Notes: generated by a model from the sequence alone, not told the origin. Positions 54,959 to 64,000 are shown, counted from the stretch's first letter. The stretch: 64,000 bases of DNA from Lysobacter sp. K5869 (GCF_018847975.1 NZ_CP072597.1:2581001-2645000); one strand, 5' to 3'. Numbers and translations are program-made.

Positions 54959-55254
54959 GGCGCGCGGCGGGCGCTTGGGTTAGAGCCCTGTTGAAGGTGG
55001 ATGCGTGCGATCCACCTGTAGGAGCGGCGTAAGCCGCGACCGCGACAACGCAGCTAACGCGAACGTTTCGCCGTAGTCGTATTGTCGCGGTCGCGGCTCG
55101 CGCCGCTCCTACAGAGGGCAACCGCGGCGACGCGGAGCTGAAACGAATCGGGGCCGGAACCTGCGCGACGACGCAGCCACCGTGGAGGTTTCACCGAGCG
55201 TTTGGCCCCTCGCCCAGGCGCGATGTCGCGTCAACGAACGTAAGTCCGCAATCT
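54959..55254. repeat. repeat-filled intergenic region, first foldback
   Basis: 55015-55114 is a foldback of the TAGGAGCGGCG family: the left arm CCTGTAGGAGCGGCGTAAGC and the inverted right arm GGCTCGCGCCGCTCCTACAG, with the centre slightly diverged. A partial sequence GAATCGGGGCCGGAACC at about 55146 repeats the ispB terminator stem. No gene is present. Confidence 0.8.
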
Positions 55255-55255
55255 A

Positions 55256-55355
55256 CCTGTAGGAGCGGCGCAAGCCGCGACCGCGACAACGCAACCACCG
55301 CGAACGTTTCGTCGTCGTTGCATTGCCGCGGTCGCGGCTCACGCCGCTCCTACAG
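55256..55355. repeat. second foldback downstream of the hydrolase gene
   Basis: Another roughly 100-bp inverted pair: CCTGTAGGAGCGGCGCAAGC on the left and GGCTCACGCCGCTCCTACAG on the right. It is about 140 nt from the first foldback and highly similar to it, so 55015-55355 is in effect a duplicated element. Confidence 0.85.
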
Positions 55356-55374
55356 CGGCCATTCGCGGCGAGGT

Positions 55375-55441
55375 GGGGCCAAAACGCATCGGGGCCGGAA
55401 CCTTTCCCGCAACCTCGCGGAAAACGTCCCGGCCCCGATGT
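55375..55441 (-). terminator. probable terminator of the polyprenyl diphosphate synthase gene
   Basis: Read on the minus strand, CATCGGGGCCGG and CCGGCCCCGATG form a 12-bp stem at 55388-55441 with smaller internal pairing (CCGC/GCGG) and are followed by CGTTTTGG. It lies 27 nt beyond the stop of the synthase gene. The T-run is weak. Confidence 0.6.
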
Positions 55442-55468
55442 TCCCGGCGCTGCCCGCGCCGAAAAACC

Positions 55469-56467
55469 TCAGTGATCGCGGCTCACCGCATACCGCGCCA
55501 ACCCGCGCAGCGCCGCTACGTATTCGTTGTCCTCCAACCCGTCCAACGCCGCCTCGGCCGCGTCGGCGTAGTCCTGCGCGCGCCGACGGCTGTACGCCAG
55601 ACCGCCGGTCGCGTGGATCGCCGCCAACACTTCCGGCATCGCGTCGCTGTCGCCGTGTTCCACCGCCGCGCGCAGCCGCGCGCGCACGGCTTCGTCGCTG
55701 TGGGCGATGGCGTGGATCAGCGGCAGCGTCGCCTTGCCCTCGGCCAGATCGTCGCCGAGGTTCTTGCCCAGGGTCTGCGCGTCGGAGGCGTAATCGAGCA
55801 CGTCGTCGGCGATCTGAAAGGCATAGCCCAGCGCCATGCCGTAATCGTGCAGGCGCTGCTGCACGGCGCTGTCGCTGCCCGCGAGCAACGCGCCCAAGCG
55901 GGTGGCGGCGGCGAACAGCACCGCGGTCTTGCGCTCGATCACGCGCAGGTAGGCCGGCTCGTCGGTGTCGGGATTGCGCACGTGCAGCAGCTGCAGCACC
56001 TCGCCCTCGGCGATGCGGTTGGTGGTGTCGGCGAGGATCTTCATCACCTCCAGCCGGTCGAGCTCGACCATCAACTGGAAGCTGCGCGAGTACAGGAAGT
56101 CGCCGACCAGCACGCTGGCGGCGTTGCCCCACACCGCGTTGGCGGTCTTGCGGCCGCGGCGCAGGTCGGACTCGTCGACCACGTCGTCGTGCAGCAAGGT
56201 CGCGGTGTGGATGAATTCGATGACCGCGGCCAACTGGTGCGCCTGCGGGCCGCGATGGCCGAGCGCGCCGGCCGCCAGCAGCAACAGCATCGGCCGCAGG
56301 CGCTTGCCGCCGGCGCCGACGATGTACTCGGCCACCTGATTGATCAGCACCACGTCCGAAGCCAGGCGGCGGCGGATCAGGGCGTCGACCGCTCCCATGT
56401 CGTCGCGGGCCAGGGATTGGATGTTCGCCAGGTCGGGGACGGACAAGGTCGTAGCGCTGGAGGGCAT
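55469..56467 (-). CDS. ispB: all-trans polyprenyl (octaprenyl) diphosphate synthase
   Basis: This enzyme condenses isopentenyl diphosphate units to make the ubiquinone side chain. The ATG at 56467 gives 332 residues. The first Asp-rich motif is in TATLLHDDVVDESDLRRG, the second in FQIADDVLDYASD; KxxxL and GGKRLRPMLLLL are typical. Chain length cannot be read reliably, but the gene is most like E. coli ispB. A TATACT -10-like hexamer lies at 56494-56499 on the minus strand. Confidence 0.93.
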   Translation of the reverse strand: MPSSATTLSVPDLANIQSLARDDMGAVDALIRRRLASDVVLINQVAEYIVGAGGKRLRPMLLLLAAGALGHRGPQAHQLAAVIEFIHTATLLHDDVVDESDLRRGRKTANAVWGNAASVLVGDFLYSRSFQLMVELDRLEVMKILADTTNRIAEGEVLQLLHVRNPDTDEPAYLRVIERKTAVLFAAATRLGALLAGSDSAVQQRLHDYGMALGYAFQIADDVLDYASDAQTLGKNLGDDLAEGKATLPLIHAIAHSDEAVRARLRAAVEHGDSDAMPEVLAAIHATGGLAYSRRRAQDYADAAEAALDGLEDNEYVAALRGLARYAVSRDH

Positions 56468-57461
56468 GGAGTGGCCGGATCGAGAAAACGGAAAGTATAG
56501 GGCTTGGCCGACGGGCATCTCAGCCCGCGCGGAGCGCCCGATGAGGCGCCGTGAGCGGGCGTGAGCGGTCGGTTTCGCTGAACGGGCTGAATTGAATTTC
56601 CAAAACACGCTCTTTTTATGTGGTTTTGACGTCTATTTGCGATCTAGGTCGCAGCAGAATTTCACGCGCCTTCTGCGCGAGCACAGCTAATTTCGACCCG
56701 AAAACGCACATTTAGTTCGTTGTTTCGACTTGGTTCGAGGTGCGGTCCGGGCGGTTCGGTGTTGCCGGCAGGTGAGGTCAAAAACTGTCGAAATGCGTCA
56801 GTTTTGGATCCATCAGGGCTGAAATTGTGCTTCGTCTATCTCACAATCAGTGTGATCGTCATTGAAATAAAGATGTGACGGATGGCACAATATTTGTAGT
56901 CCTGTCCTGTAAGGCAGTACGAATCACGTATTGGCGGTAGGGGTTCCAAAACGGAGCTGGATCGGATGCGGTTTCTAGCCGCATCGGATGCGCCTTCGGG
57001 GTGGAAGCAAGGGGGGCACGTATGACGTGTCAGAGGTTGAACATCGGTATCCGCACGGATGTCGTTGGTCCTGCCGTCCGCTGGACGGTTTCCTTCCGTA
57101 AGTCGCGCAGTGGCCCGACCGGGGCGCGCGGCACGCGGTTCCTGCCGTAACGAAATCGACAGCCGAGCAGTACCGGCTGGAGCGTAGGCGCACGCGCCCG
57201 ACGCTTCGGCAGGCACCGCCCGACTGACTTCGGCGCACGCGCGCGGCACGCCGCCGCTCGCCGCCGAAGGGAGAGGACCCGCCGAAGCTCGAGCGCCCCC
57301 GCGTTCGCAGAGGCACCCGCACTCGTCGTACGCACGACCCGCATGACCAAGGCAAACCCGCAGTAAGCACGTCGACCAGCCGGAAGACGCACGCAGACCC
57401 ACCGCCGCGAGGCGGCGTCGGCGCGTCCTGGCGCTTACCGAACTCCTGTTTGGGCTACCGC
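56468..57461. promoter_or_regulatory. long divergent intergenic region upstream of the giant repeat protein
   Basis: 994 nt without a credible gene. 56585-56935 is clearly AT-richer than the rest of the window. TTGAAA (56862-56867) and CACAAT (56886-56891), spaced by 18 nt, form a plausible plus-strand promoter, giving a leader of over 550 nt. Just upstream is the palindrome TCACA-ATCAG-TGTGA (56841-56855), a possible operator. GATGCGG and CCGCATC (56965-56985) can form a hairpin early in the leader. A TATACT element for ispB is at 56494-56499 on the minus strand. Confidence 0.45.
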
Positions 57462-60400
57462 ATGAAAATCGCCAACTTCCTCGTCCCGTCCAGCCCATCG
57501 CCGCGCACGCGCGATCCCGACGCTGGCCCGCGCAAAACCCGCAGCGGGATGAGGATGTGGTTCGCCGCGGCCTTGGCGCTGGCGACCCTGCCGGCGTTCG
57601 CGCAGACCTTCCCCGCGACGCTGAGCAACACCGCGAGCATCTCGCCGCCGGCGAACGTGACCAACGTCGATACGGCGTGTACGAGCAACGGCGGCGTGTT
57701 CAACGCCGGCGTGTGTTCCGCGACCGACAACAACACACTGGCGGCGGTCGCGGATCTGACGCTGACCAAGACCAATGGCGTAGCCAGCGTCGACGCGGGC
57801 AGCACCACCACCTACACCATCGTGCTGACCAACAACGGTCCCAGCGCGGCCAACGGCACGGTCGTGCGCGATCCCGCCGCGACCGGACTGACCAAGACCA
57901 GCGTGACCTGCACGCCGACCGGCACCGCCGTCTGCCCGGCCGTCAGCGTCGCCGCGTTCGAGAGCGGCGTGACCGTCACCGGCCTGCCCTCGGGGAGCGG
58001 CCTCACTTTCACCGTCGTCGCCACTGTCACCGCGACCAGCGGCAGCGTCACCAACGCCGTCACCGCGACGCTGCCGCCGAACACCACCGACCCGACCCCG
58101 ACCGGTACGGTCACCGATACCGACACGGTCAATGCGCTGGCCGATCTGGCCATCACCAAGTCGGTCGCTCCGCCCAGCCCGGCGATCGGCAGCAACGTCA
58201 CCTTCACCATCACCGTCAACAACAACGTCGGTCCGTCCGACGCCGCCGGCGTGCTCGTCAACGATGCGCTGCCGGCCGGCTATACCTTCGTGTCGTCCAC
58301 CGCGACCCAGGGCGCCTACAACAGCGGCACCGGCGTTTGGACCGTCGGCGCGCTCGCGCGCAACGCCAATGCGACGCTGACCATCGTGGCCACGGTCAAA
58401 GAGACCGGGCCGTACACGAACACCGCCACGGTCAGCGCGGCCACCAGCGACCCGAACACCGCCAACAACACCGCCACCGCGACGCCGACGCCGGTCGCTT
58501 CGCCGAGCTGGACCTTGGACAAGGCGACGACCTCCGCGCCGACCCGGGCCGGCGACACGGTGACCTACACCTTCAGCGTCACCAACACCGGCAACGTCAC
58601 CATCAACAACGTCAGCGTCGCCGATCCGAAGCTGCCGTCGCTGTCGTGCACCATCGCCTCGGTCGCTCCGGGCGCCACCGCCAGTTGCACGCCGAGCGGC
58701 AACGTGTACACGGTGACCCAAGCCAACGTCGACGCCGGATCGGTGGTCAACACCGCCACCGCCAGCGGCACGCCGACCAGCGGCACCTTGCCCAATGCCA
58801 GCGACACCAACACGGTGACCATCGCCGCGTCGCGTTCGATGACGATCGACAAGACCTCGACCGCGACGACGTACGCGAGCGTGGGTCAGGTGCTGCCGTA
58901 CAGCTACGCGGTGACCAACACCGGCAACGTGACCATCACTGCGCCGATCTCGGTGACCGACGACAAGACCACGGTGACCTGTCCGGCGCTGCCGGCCGGC
59001 GGCCTGGCTCCGGGCCAGACGCTGACCTGCACGGCGAACTACACCGTGACCCAGGCCGATCTGAACGCCGGCAAGGTCACCAACATCGCCAGCGCGACCG
59101 ACGGCACCACGACTTCGCCGACCGACACGGTCACGATCAACGCGACCCAGACGCGTTCGATGAGCATCGACAAGACCTCGACCGCGACGACGTACGCGAG
59201 CGTGGGTCAGGTGCTGCCGTACAGCTATGCGGTGACCAACACCGGCAACGTGACCATCACTGCGCCGATTTCGGTCACTGACGACAAGACCACGGTGACG
59301 TGTCCGGCGCTGCCGGCCGGCGGCCTGGCTCCGGGCCAGACCCTGACCTGCACGGCGAACTACACCGTGACCCAGGCCGATCTGAACGCCGGCAAGGTCA
59401 CCAACATCGCCAGCGCGACCGACGGCACGACCACTTCGCCGACGGATACCGTCACCATCAACGCGACCCAGACGCGTTCGATGAGCATCGACAAGACTTC
59501 GACCGCGACGACCTACGCGAGCGTGGGTCAGGTGCTGCCGTACAGCTACGTCGTCACCAACACCGGCAACGTGACCATCACCGCGCCGGTCTCGGTGACC
59601 GACGACAAGACCACGGTGAGCTGCCCGGCGCTGCCGGCCGGCGGCCTGGCCCCGGGCCAGACGCTGACCTGCACCGCGAACTACACCGTGACCCAGGCCG
59701 ACCTCGACGCCGGCAAGGTCACCAACATCGCGACCGCGACCGACGGCACCACGACCTCGCCGCCGGACTCGGTCACGATCAACGCGACGCGCAGCCCGGC
59801 GCTGAGTATCGACAAGACCTCGACCGCGACGACGTACACCAGCGTGGGTCAGGTGCTGCCGTACAGCTACGTCGTCACCAACACCGGCAACGTGACCATC
59901 ACCGCGGCGATCTCGGTGACCGACGACAAGACCACGGTGAGCTGCCCGGCGCTGCCGGCCGGCGGTCTGGCTCCGGGCCAGACCCTGACCTGTACCGCGA
60001 ACTACACCGTGACCCAGGCCGATCTGAACGCCGGCAAGGTCACCAACATCGCGACCGCGACCGACGGCACCACGACCTCGCCGCCGGACTCGGTCACCGT
60101 CAACGCGACCCAGACCCGCGCGATGACGATCGACAAGACCTCGACCGCGACCACCTACGCGGCCGTGGGCGACGTGTTGCCGTACAGCTACGTCGTCACC
60201 AACACCGGCAACGTGACCATCACCGCGCCGATCTCGGTGACCGACGACAAGACCACGGTGAGCTGCCCGGCGCTGCCGGCCGGCGGCCTGGCCCCGGGCC
60301 AGACCCTGACCTGCACGGCGAACTACACCGTGACTCAGGCCGATCTGAACGCCGGCAAGGTCACCAACATCGCCAGCGCCACCGACGGCACCACGACGTC

Positions 60401-63400
60401 GCCGACCGACACGGTCACGATCAACGCGACCCAGAATCGTGCGATCAGCATCGATAAGACCTCGACCGCGACCACCTACGCGGCCGTGGGCGATGTGCTG
60501 CCGTACAGCTACGCGGTGACCAACACCGGCAACGTGACCATTACTGCGCCGATTTCGGTCACTGACGACAAGACCACAGTGACCTGCCCGGCGTTGCCGG
60601 CCGGCGGCCTGGCTCCGGGCCAGACCCTGACCTGCTCGGCCAGCTACACCGTGACCCAGGCCGATTTGAACGCCGGCAAGGTCACCAACATCGCCAGCGC
60701 CACCGACGGCACGACCACTTCGCCGACGGATACCGTCACCATCAACGCGACCCAGACGCGTTCGATGACGATCGACAAGACCTCGACCGCGACGACGTAC
60801 GCGAGCGTGGGTCAGGTGCTGCCGTACAGCTATGCGGTGACCAACACCGGCAACGTGACCATCACCGCGCCGATCTCGGTCGCCGACGACAAGACCACGG
60901 TGAGCTGCCCGGCGCTGCCGGCCGGCGGTCTGGCTCCGGGCCAGACCCTGACCTGCACCGCGAACTACACGGTCACCCAGGCCGATCTGAACGCCGGCAA
61001 GGTCACCAACATCGCCAGCGCGACCGACGGCACGACCACTTCGCCGACCGATACGGTCACGATCAACGCGACTCAGAACCGCGCGTTGAGCATCGACAAG
61101 AACACCACGTCGACGGGCTATGCGGCCGTGGGCGATACGCTGAACTACACCTACCTCGTCACCAACACCGGCAACGTGACCATCACCGCGCCGGTCTCGG
61201 TGACCGACGACAAGACCACGGTGACGTGTCCGGCGCTGCCGGCCGGCGGCCTGGCTCCCAGCCAGACCCTGACCTGCTCGGCCAGCTACACCGTGACCCA
61301 GGCCGACCTCGACGCCGGCAAGGTCACCAACATCGCCAGCGCCACCGACGGCACGACGACCTCGCCGACCGATACGGTGACCGTCAACGCGACCCAGAAC
61401 CCCGGGCTGAGCATCGACAAGACCTCGACCGCGACGACGTACGCGAGCGTGGGTCAGGTGCTGCCGTACAGCTATGTGGTGACCAACACCGGCAACGTGA
61501 CCCTGACCACGGCGATCACTGTGGCCGACGACAAGACCACGGTGACCTGTCCGGCGCTGCCGGCCGGCGGCCTGGCTCCGAGCCAGACGCTGACCTGCAC
61601 CGCGAGCTACACCGTCACCCAGGCCGACCTCGACGCGGGCGCGATCACCAACATCGCCAGCGCGCGTTCCGGCGCGGTGCAGTCGCTTACCGACAGCGTC
61701 ACGATCAACGCGAACCAGACGCGTTCGATGACGATCGACAAGACCTCGACCGCGACCACCTACGCGGCCGTGGGCGATGTGCTGCCGTATAGCTACGTGG
61801 TGACCAACACCGGCAACGTGACCATCACCGCGCCGGTTTCGGTCAGCGACGACAAGACCGCGGTGACGTGTCCGGCGTTGCCGGCCGGCGGCCTGACCCC
61901 GGGTCAGACCCTGACCTGCACCGCGAACTACACCGTCACTCAGGCCGATCTCGACGCCGGCAAGGTCACCAACATCGCGACCGCGACCGACGGCACCACC
62001 ACGTCGCCGCCCGACTCGGTCACGGTGACCGCGACCCAGACGCGTTCGATGACGATCGACAAGACCTCGACCGCGACCACCTACGCGGCCGTGGGCGACG
62101 TGCTGCCCTACAGCTACGCGGTGACCAACACCGGCAACGTGACCATCACTGCGGCGATCTCGGTCACTGACGACAAAACCACGGTGACCTGTCCGGCGTT
62201 GCCGGCCGGCGGTTTGGCTCCGGGCCAGACGCTGACCTGCACCGCGAACTACACCGTGACCCAGGCCGATTTGAACGCGGGCAAGGTCACCAACATCGCC
62301 AGCGCGACCGACGGCACCACGACGTCGCCGACCGACACGGTCACGATCAACGCGACCCAGACGCGTTCGATGACGATCGACAAGACCTCGACCGCGACGA
62401 CCTACGCGAGCGTGGGTCAGGTGCTGCCGTACAGCTACGTGGTGACCAACACCGGCAACGTGACCATCACCGCGCCGGTCTCGGTGACCGACGACAAGAC
62501 CACGGTGAGCTGCCCGGCGCTGCCGGCCGGCGGTTTGGCTCCGGGCCAGACCCTGACCTGCACCGCGAACTACACCGTCACCCAGGCCGACCTCGACGCC
62601 GGCAAGGTCACCAACATCGCGACCGCGACCGACGGCACCACGACCTCGCCGCCGGATTCGGTGACGATCAACGCCACGCGCAATCCGGCGATGAGCATCG
62701 ACAAGACCTCGACCGCGACGACGTACGCGAGCGTGGGTCAGGTGCTGCCGTACAGCTACGTGGTGACCAACACCGGCAACGTGACCATCACCGCGGCGAT
62801 CTCGGTGACCGACGACAAGACCACGGTGAGCTGCCCGGCGCTGCCGGCCGGCGGTTTGGCCCCGGGCCAGACCCTGACCTGCACCGCGAACTACACCGTG
62901 ACCCAGGCCGACCTCGACGCCGGCAAGGTGACCAACATCGCGACCGCGACCGACGGCACCACGACCTCGCCGCCGGATTCGGTGACGATCAACGCCACGC
63001 GCAATCCGGCGATGAGCATCGACAAGACCTCGACCGCGACGACGTACACGAGCGTGGGTCAGGTGCTGCCGTACAGCTACGTGGTGACCAACACCGGCAA
63101 CGTGACCATCACCACGGCGATCACCGTGGCCGACGACAAGACCACGGTGAGCTGCCCGGCGCTGCCGGCCGGCGGTTTGGCCCCGGGCCAGACCCTGACC
63201 TGCACCGCGAACTACACCGTGACCCAGGCCGACCTCAACGCCGGTAAGGTCACCAACATCGCGACCGCGACCGACGGCACCACGACCTCGCCGCCGGATA
63301 CGGTCACGGTCAACGCGACTCAGACGCGTTCGATGAGCATCGACAAGACCTCGACCGCGACGACGTACGCGAGCGTCGGTCAGGTGCTGCCCTACAGCTA

Positions 63401-64000
63401 CGCAGTGACCAACACCGGCAACGTGACCATCACCACGGCGATCACCGTGGCCGACGACAAGACCACGGTGAGCTGCCCGGCGCTGCCGGCCGGCGGCCTG
63501 GCTCCGGGCCAGACCCTGACCTGCACGGCGAACTACACCGTCACCCAGGCCGATCTCGACGCGGGCAAGGTCACCAATATCGCCAGCGCCACCGACGGCA
63601 CCACGACCTCGCCGACGGACACGGTGACGATCAACGCCACGCGTAGTCCGGCGATGAGCATCGACAAGACCTCGACCGCGACGACGTACACCAGCGTGGG
63701 TCAGGTGCTGCCGTACAGCTACGTCGTCACCAACACCGGCAACGTGACCATCACCGCGCCGGTCTCGGTGACCGACGACAAGACCACGGTGAGCTGTCCG
63801 GCGCTGCCGGCCGGCGGTTTGGCCCCGGGCCAGATCCTGACCTGCACGGCGAACTACACCGTCACCCAGGCCGACCTCGACGCCGGCAAGGTCACCAACA
63901 TCGCGACCGCGACCGACGGCACCACAACCTCGCCGCCGGATACGGTCACCGTCAACGCGACCCAGACCCGCGCGATGACGATCGACAAGACCTCGACCGC
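57462..64000 (+). CDS. giant secreted repeat protein, 5' part (runs off the window)
   Basis: The frame opened by the ATG at 57462 stays open for 2179 codons to the edge without a stop, so the gene is partial here. The N-terminus is long and basic, then a hydrophobic signal core (MRMWFAAALALATLPAFA, about residues 30-47). Three diverged Ig-like/DUF11-like domains start at about residues 97, 227 and 349 (ADLTLTKTN, ADLAITKSV, SWTLDKATT). From residue 460 (58839) sixteen complete 107-residue units follow, each with SVGQVLPYSY, NTGNVTIT, two cysteines about 20 apart (VTCPALPAGG, LTCTANY), YTVTQAD and AGKVTNIA. The pattern is that of the DUF11/DUF7507-type repeats of surface proteins. Adhesion or biofilm is only a guess. 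No anchor is visible within the window. Confidence 0.88.
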   Translation, partial: MKIANFLVPSSPSPRTRDPDAGPRKTRSGMRMWFAAALALATLPAFAQTFPATLSNTASISPPANVTNVDTACTSNGGVFNAGVCSATDNNTLAAVADLTLTKTNGVASVDAGSTTTYTIVLTNNGPSAANGTVVRDPAATGLTKTSVTCTPTGTAVCPAVSVAAFESGVTVTGLPSGSGLTFTVVATVTATSGSVTNAVTATLPPNTTDPTPTGTVTDTDTVNALADLAITKSVAPPSPAIGSNVTFTITVNNNVGPSDAAGVLVNDALPAGYTFVSSTATQGAYNSGTGVWTVGALARNANATLTIVATVKETGPYTNTATVSAATSDPNTANNTATATPTPVASPSWTLDKATTSAPTRAGDTVTYTFSVTNTGNVTINNVSVADPKLPSLSCTIASVAPGATASCTPSGNVYTVTQANVDAGSVVNTATASGTPTSGTLPNASDTNTVTIAASRSMTIDKTSTATTYASVGQVLPYSYAVTNTGNVTITAPISVTDDKTTVTCPALPAGGLAPGQTLTCTANYTVTQADLNAGKVTNIASATDGTTTSPTDTVTINATQTRSMSIDKTSTATTYASVGQVLPYSYAVTNTGNVTITAPISVTDDKTTVTCPALPAGGLAPGQTLTCTANYTVTQADLNAGKVTNIASATDGTTTSPTDTVTINATQTRSMSIDKTSTATTYASVGQVLPYSYVVTNTGNVTITAPVSVTDDKTTVSCPALPAGGLAPGQTLTCTANYTVTQADLDAGKVTNIATATDGTTTSPPDSVTINATRSPALSIDKTSTATTYTSVGQVLPYSYVVTNTGNVTITAAISVTDDKTTVSCPALPAGGLAPGQTLTCTANYTVTQADLNAGKVTNIATATDGTTTSPPDSVTVNATQTRAMTIDKTSTATTYAAVGDVLPYSYVVTNTGNVTITAPISVTDDKTTVSCPALPAGGLAPGQTLTCTANYTVTQADLNAGKVTNIASATDGTTTSPTDTVTINATQNRAISIDKTSTATTYAAVGDVLPYSYAVTNTGNVTITAPISVTDDKTTVTCPALPAGGLAPGQTLTCSASYTVTQADLNAGKVTNIASATDGTTTSPTDTVTINATQTRSMTIDKTSTATTYASVGQVLPYSYAVTNTGNVTITAPISVADDKTTVSCPALPAGGLAPGQTLTCTANYTVTQADLNAGKVTNIASATDGTTTSPTDTVTINATQNRALSIDKNTTSTGYAAVGDTLNYTYLVTNTGNVTITAPVSVTDDKTTVTCPALPAGGLAPSQTLTCSASYTVTQADLDAGKVTNIASATDGTTTSPTDTVTVNATQNPGLSIDKTSTATTYASVGQVLPYSYVVTNTGNVTLTTAITVADDKTTVTCPALPAGGLAPSQTLTCTASYTVTQADLDAGAITNIASARSGAVQSLTDSVTINANQTRSMTIDKTSTATTYAAVGDVLPYSYVVTNTGNVTITAPVSVSDDKTAVTCPALPAGGLTPGQTLTCTANYTVTQADLDAGKVTNIATATDGTTTSPPDSVTVTATQTRSMTIDKTSTATTYAAVGDVLPYSYAVTNTGNVTITAAISVTDDKTTVTCPALPAGGLAPGQTLTCTANYTVTQADLNAGKVTNIASATDGTTTSPTDTVTINATQTRSMTIDKTSTATTYASVGQVLPYSYVVTNTGNVTITAPVSVTDDKTTVSCPALPAGGLAPGQTLTCTANYTVTQADLDAGKVTNIATATDGTTTSPPDSVTINATRNPAMSIDKTSTATTYASVGQVLPYSYVVTNTGNVTITAAISVTDDKTTVSCPALPAGGLAPGQTLTCTANYTVTQADLDAGKVTNIATATDGTTTSPPDSVTINATRNPAMSIDKTSTATTYTSVGQVLPYSYVVTNTGNVTITTAITVADDKTTVSCPALPAGGLAPGQTLTCTANYTVTQADLNAGKVTNIATATDGTTTSPPDTVTVNATQTRSMSIDKTSTATTYASVGQVLPYSYAVTNTGNVTITTAITVADDKTTVSCPALPAGGLAPGQTLTCTANYTVTQADLDAGKVTNIASATDGTTTSPTDTVTINATRSPAMSIDKTSTATTYTSVGQVLPYSYVVTNTGNVTITAPVSVTDDKTTVSCPALPAGGLAPGQILTCTANYTVTQADLDAGKVTNIATATDGTTTSPPDTVTVNATQTRAMTIDKTST
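58839..64000. repeat. 321-bp coding tandem repeat array
   Basis: Unit starts are at 58839, 59160, 59481, 59802, 60123, 60444, 60765, 61086, 61407, 61728, 62049, 62370, 62691, 63012, 63333, 63654 and 63975: every interval is exactly 321 bp with no indel. Units are near-identical at DNA level; the most diverged are those at 61086 and 61407. The seventeenth unit is cut by the window end. Confidence 0.97.

Noticed and set aside
56940..57100. Riboswitch in the leader of the giant repeat gene
   Set aside because: A hairpin and G-rich stretch are present, but no known riboswitch core could be matched by eye.
56836..57498. A 220-codon minus-strand frame in the divergent region
   Set aside because: Low-complexity Arg/Ser-rich translation with no motif; it also spans the probable promoter region.
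57557..62170. Several plus-strand frames rich in Arg, His, Asp and Gln within the 321-bp array
   Set aside because: These are out-of-frame readings of the giant gene. The true frame begins at 57462 and has no stop before the window edge, and only it shows a signal peptide and Ig-like domain sequence.

Overview
This is one contiguous stretch of a very GC-rich (about two thirds G+C by eye) gammaproteobacterial chromosome. It most resembles Xanthomonadaceae, probably Lysobacter or a close relative. The evidence is the str/S10/spc/alpha ribosomal order without rpmJ after secY, a class II DAHP synthase, a fused aspartokinase/diaminopimelate decarboxylase, the MurD2-MurL route to D-glutamate, a complete pqqABCDE operon, and many copies of a short inverted repeat with the core TAGGAGCGGCG. 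The genus call is an inference; no search was run.

Layout. 1-4753: str operon (rpsL, rpsG, fusA, tuf) with a strong promoter at the left edge and terminators after tuf. 4754-16054: S10 and spc operons, rpsJ to secY. 16055-19635: alpha operon (rpsM, rpsK, rpsD, rpoA, rplQ), probably with its own promoter, ending in a good terminator. 19896-21932: dsbB and a class II DAHP synthase gene. 21933-24912: a repeat-rich zone (about 160-bp tandem repeats, a 17/18-bp purine-rich array, a 63-bp six-unit array) around a lipoprotein amidase gene on the minus strand. 24919-28213: pqqA-B-C-D-E on the minus strand, the last four joined by 4-nt overlaps. 28496-35545: a DUF2127-like membrane protein, typA, ppiB, an aminotransferase, a membrane glutaredoxin and mdh. 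35756-43465: an organic-acid uptake and sensing block: NarL/LuxR-type response regulator, a large hybrid sensor kinase with a DctB-like periplasmic domain, a porin, DctA and a KgtP-like transporter. 43810-48192: TonB-dependent receptor, Crp/Fnr regulator and PhzF-family protein. 48533-53955: aspartokinase/DAP decarboxylase, a 25-codon linking ORF, murL and murD2. 54158-56467: dienelactone-hydrolase-like secreted protein and a polyprenyl diphosphate synthase.

57462 to the right edge: the 5' part of a giant secreted repeat protein. After a signal peptide and three divergent Ig-like domains it has sixteen complete units of exactly 321 bp (107 residues), plus the start of a seventeenth, with no stop before the window ends. 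The repeats are near-identical at DNA level but mosaic in detail. This is the most unusual object in the window.

How the genes work together. The left third is translation and secretion machinery. The middle supports the cell envelope and respiration (DsbB, PQQ cofactor, malate dehydrogenase). The two-component pair sits with DctA, a KgtP-like carrier and a porin, which suggests dicarboxylate-responsive uptake. The lysAC-murL-murD2 unit couples diaminopimelate/lysine supply to the D-Glu step of peptidoglycan precursor synthesis. I found no tRNA or rRNA gene, CRISPR array, transposase or prophage. Antisense open frames are abundant because of the GC content and are not annotated.
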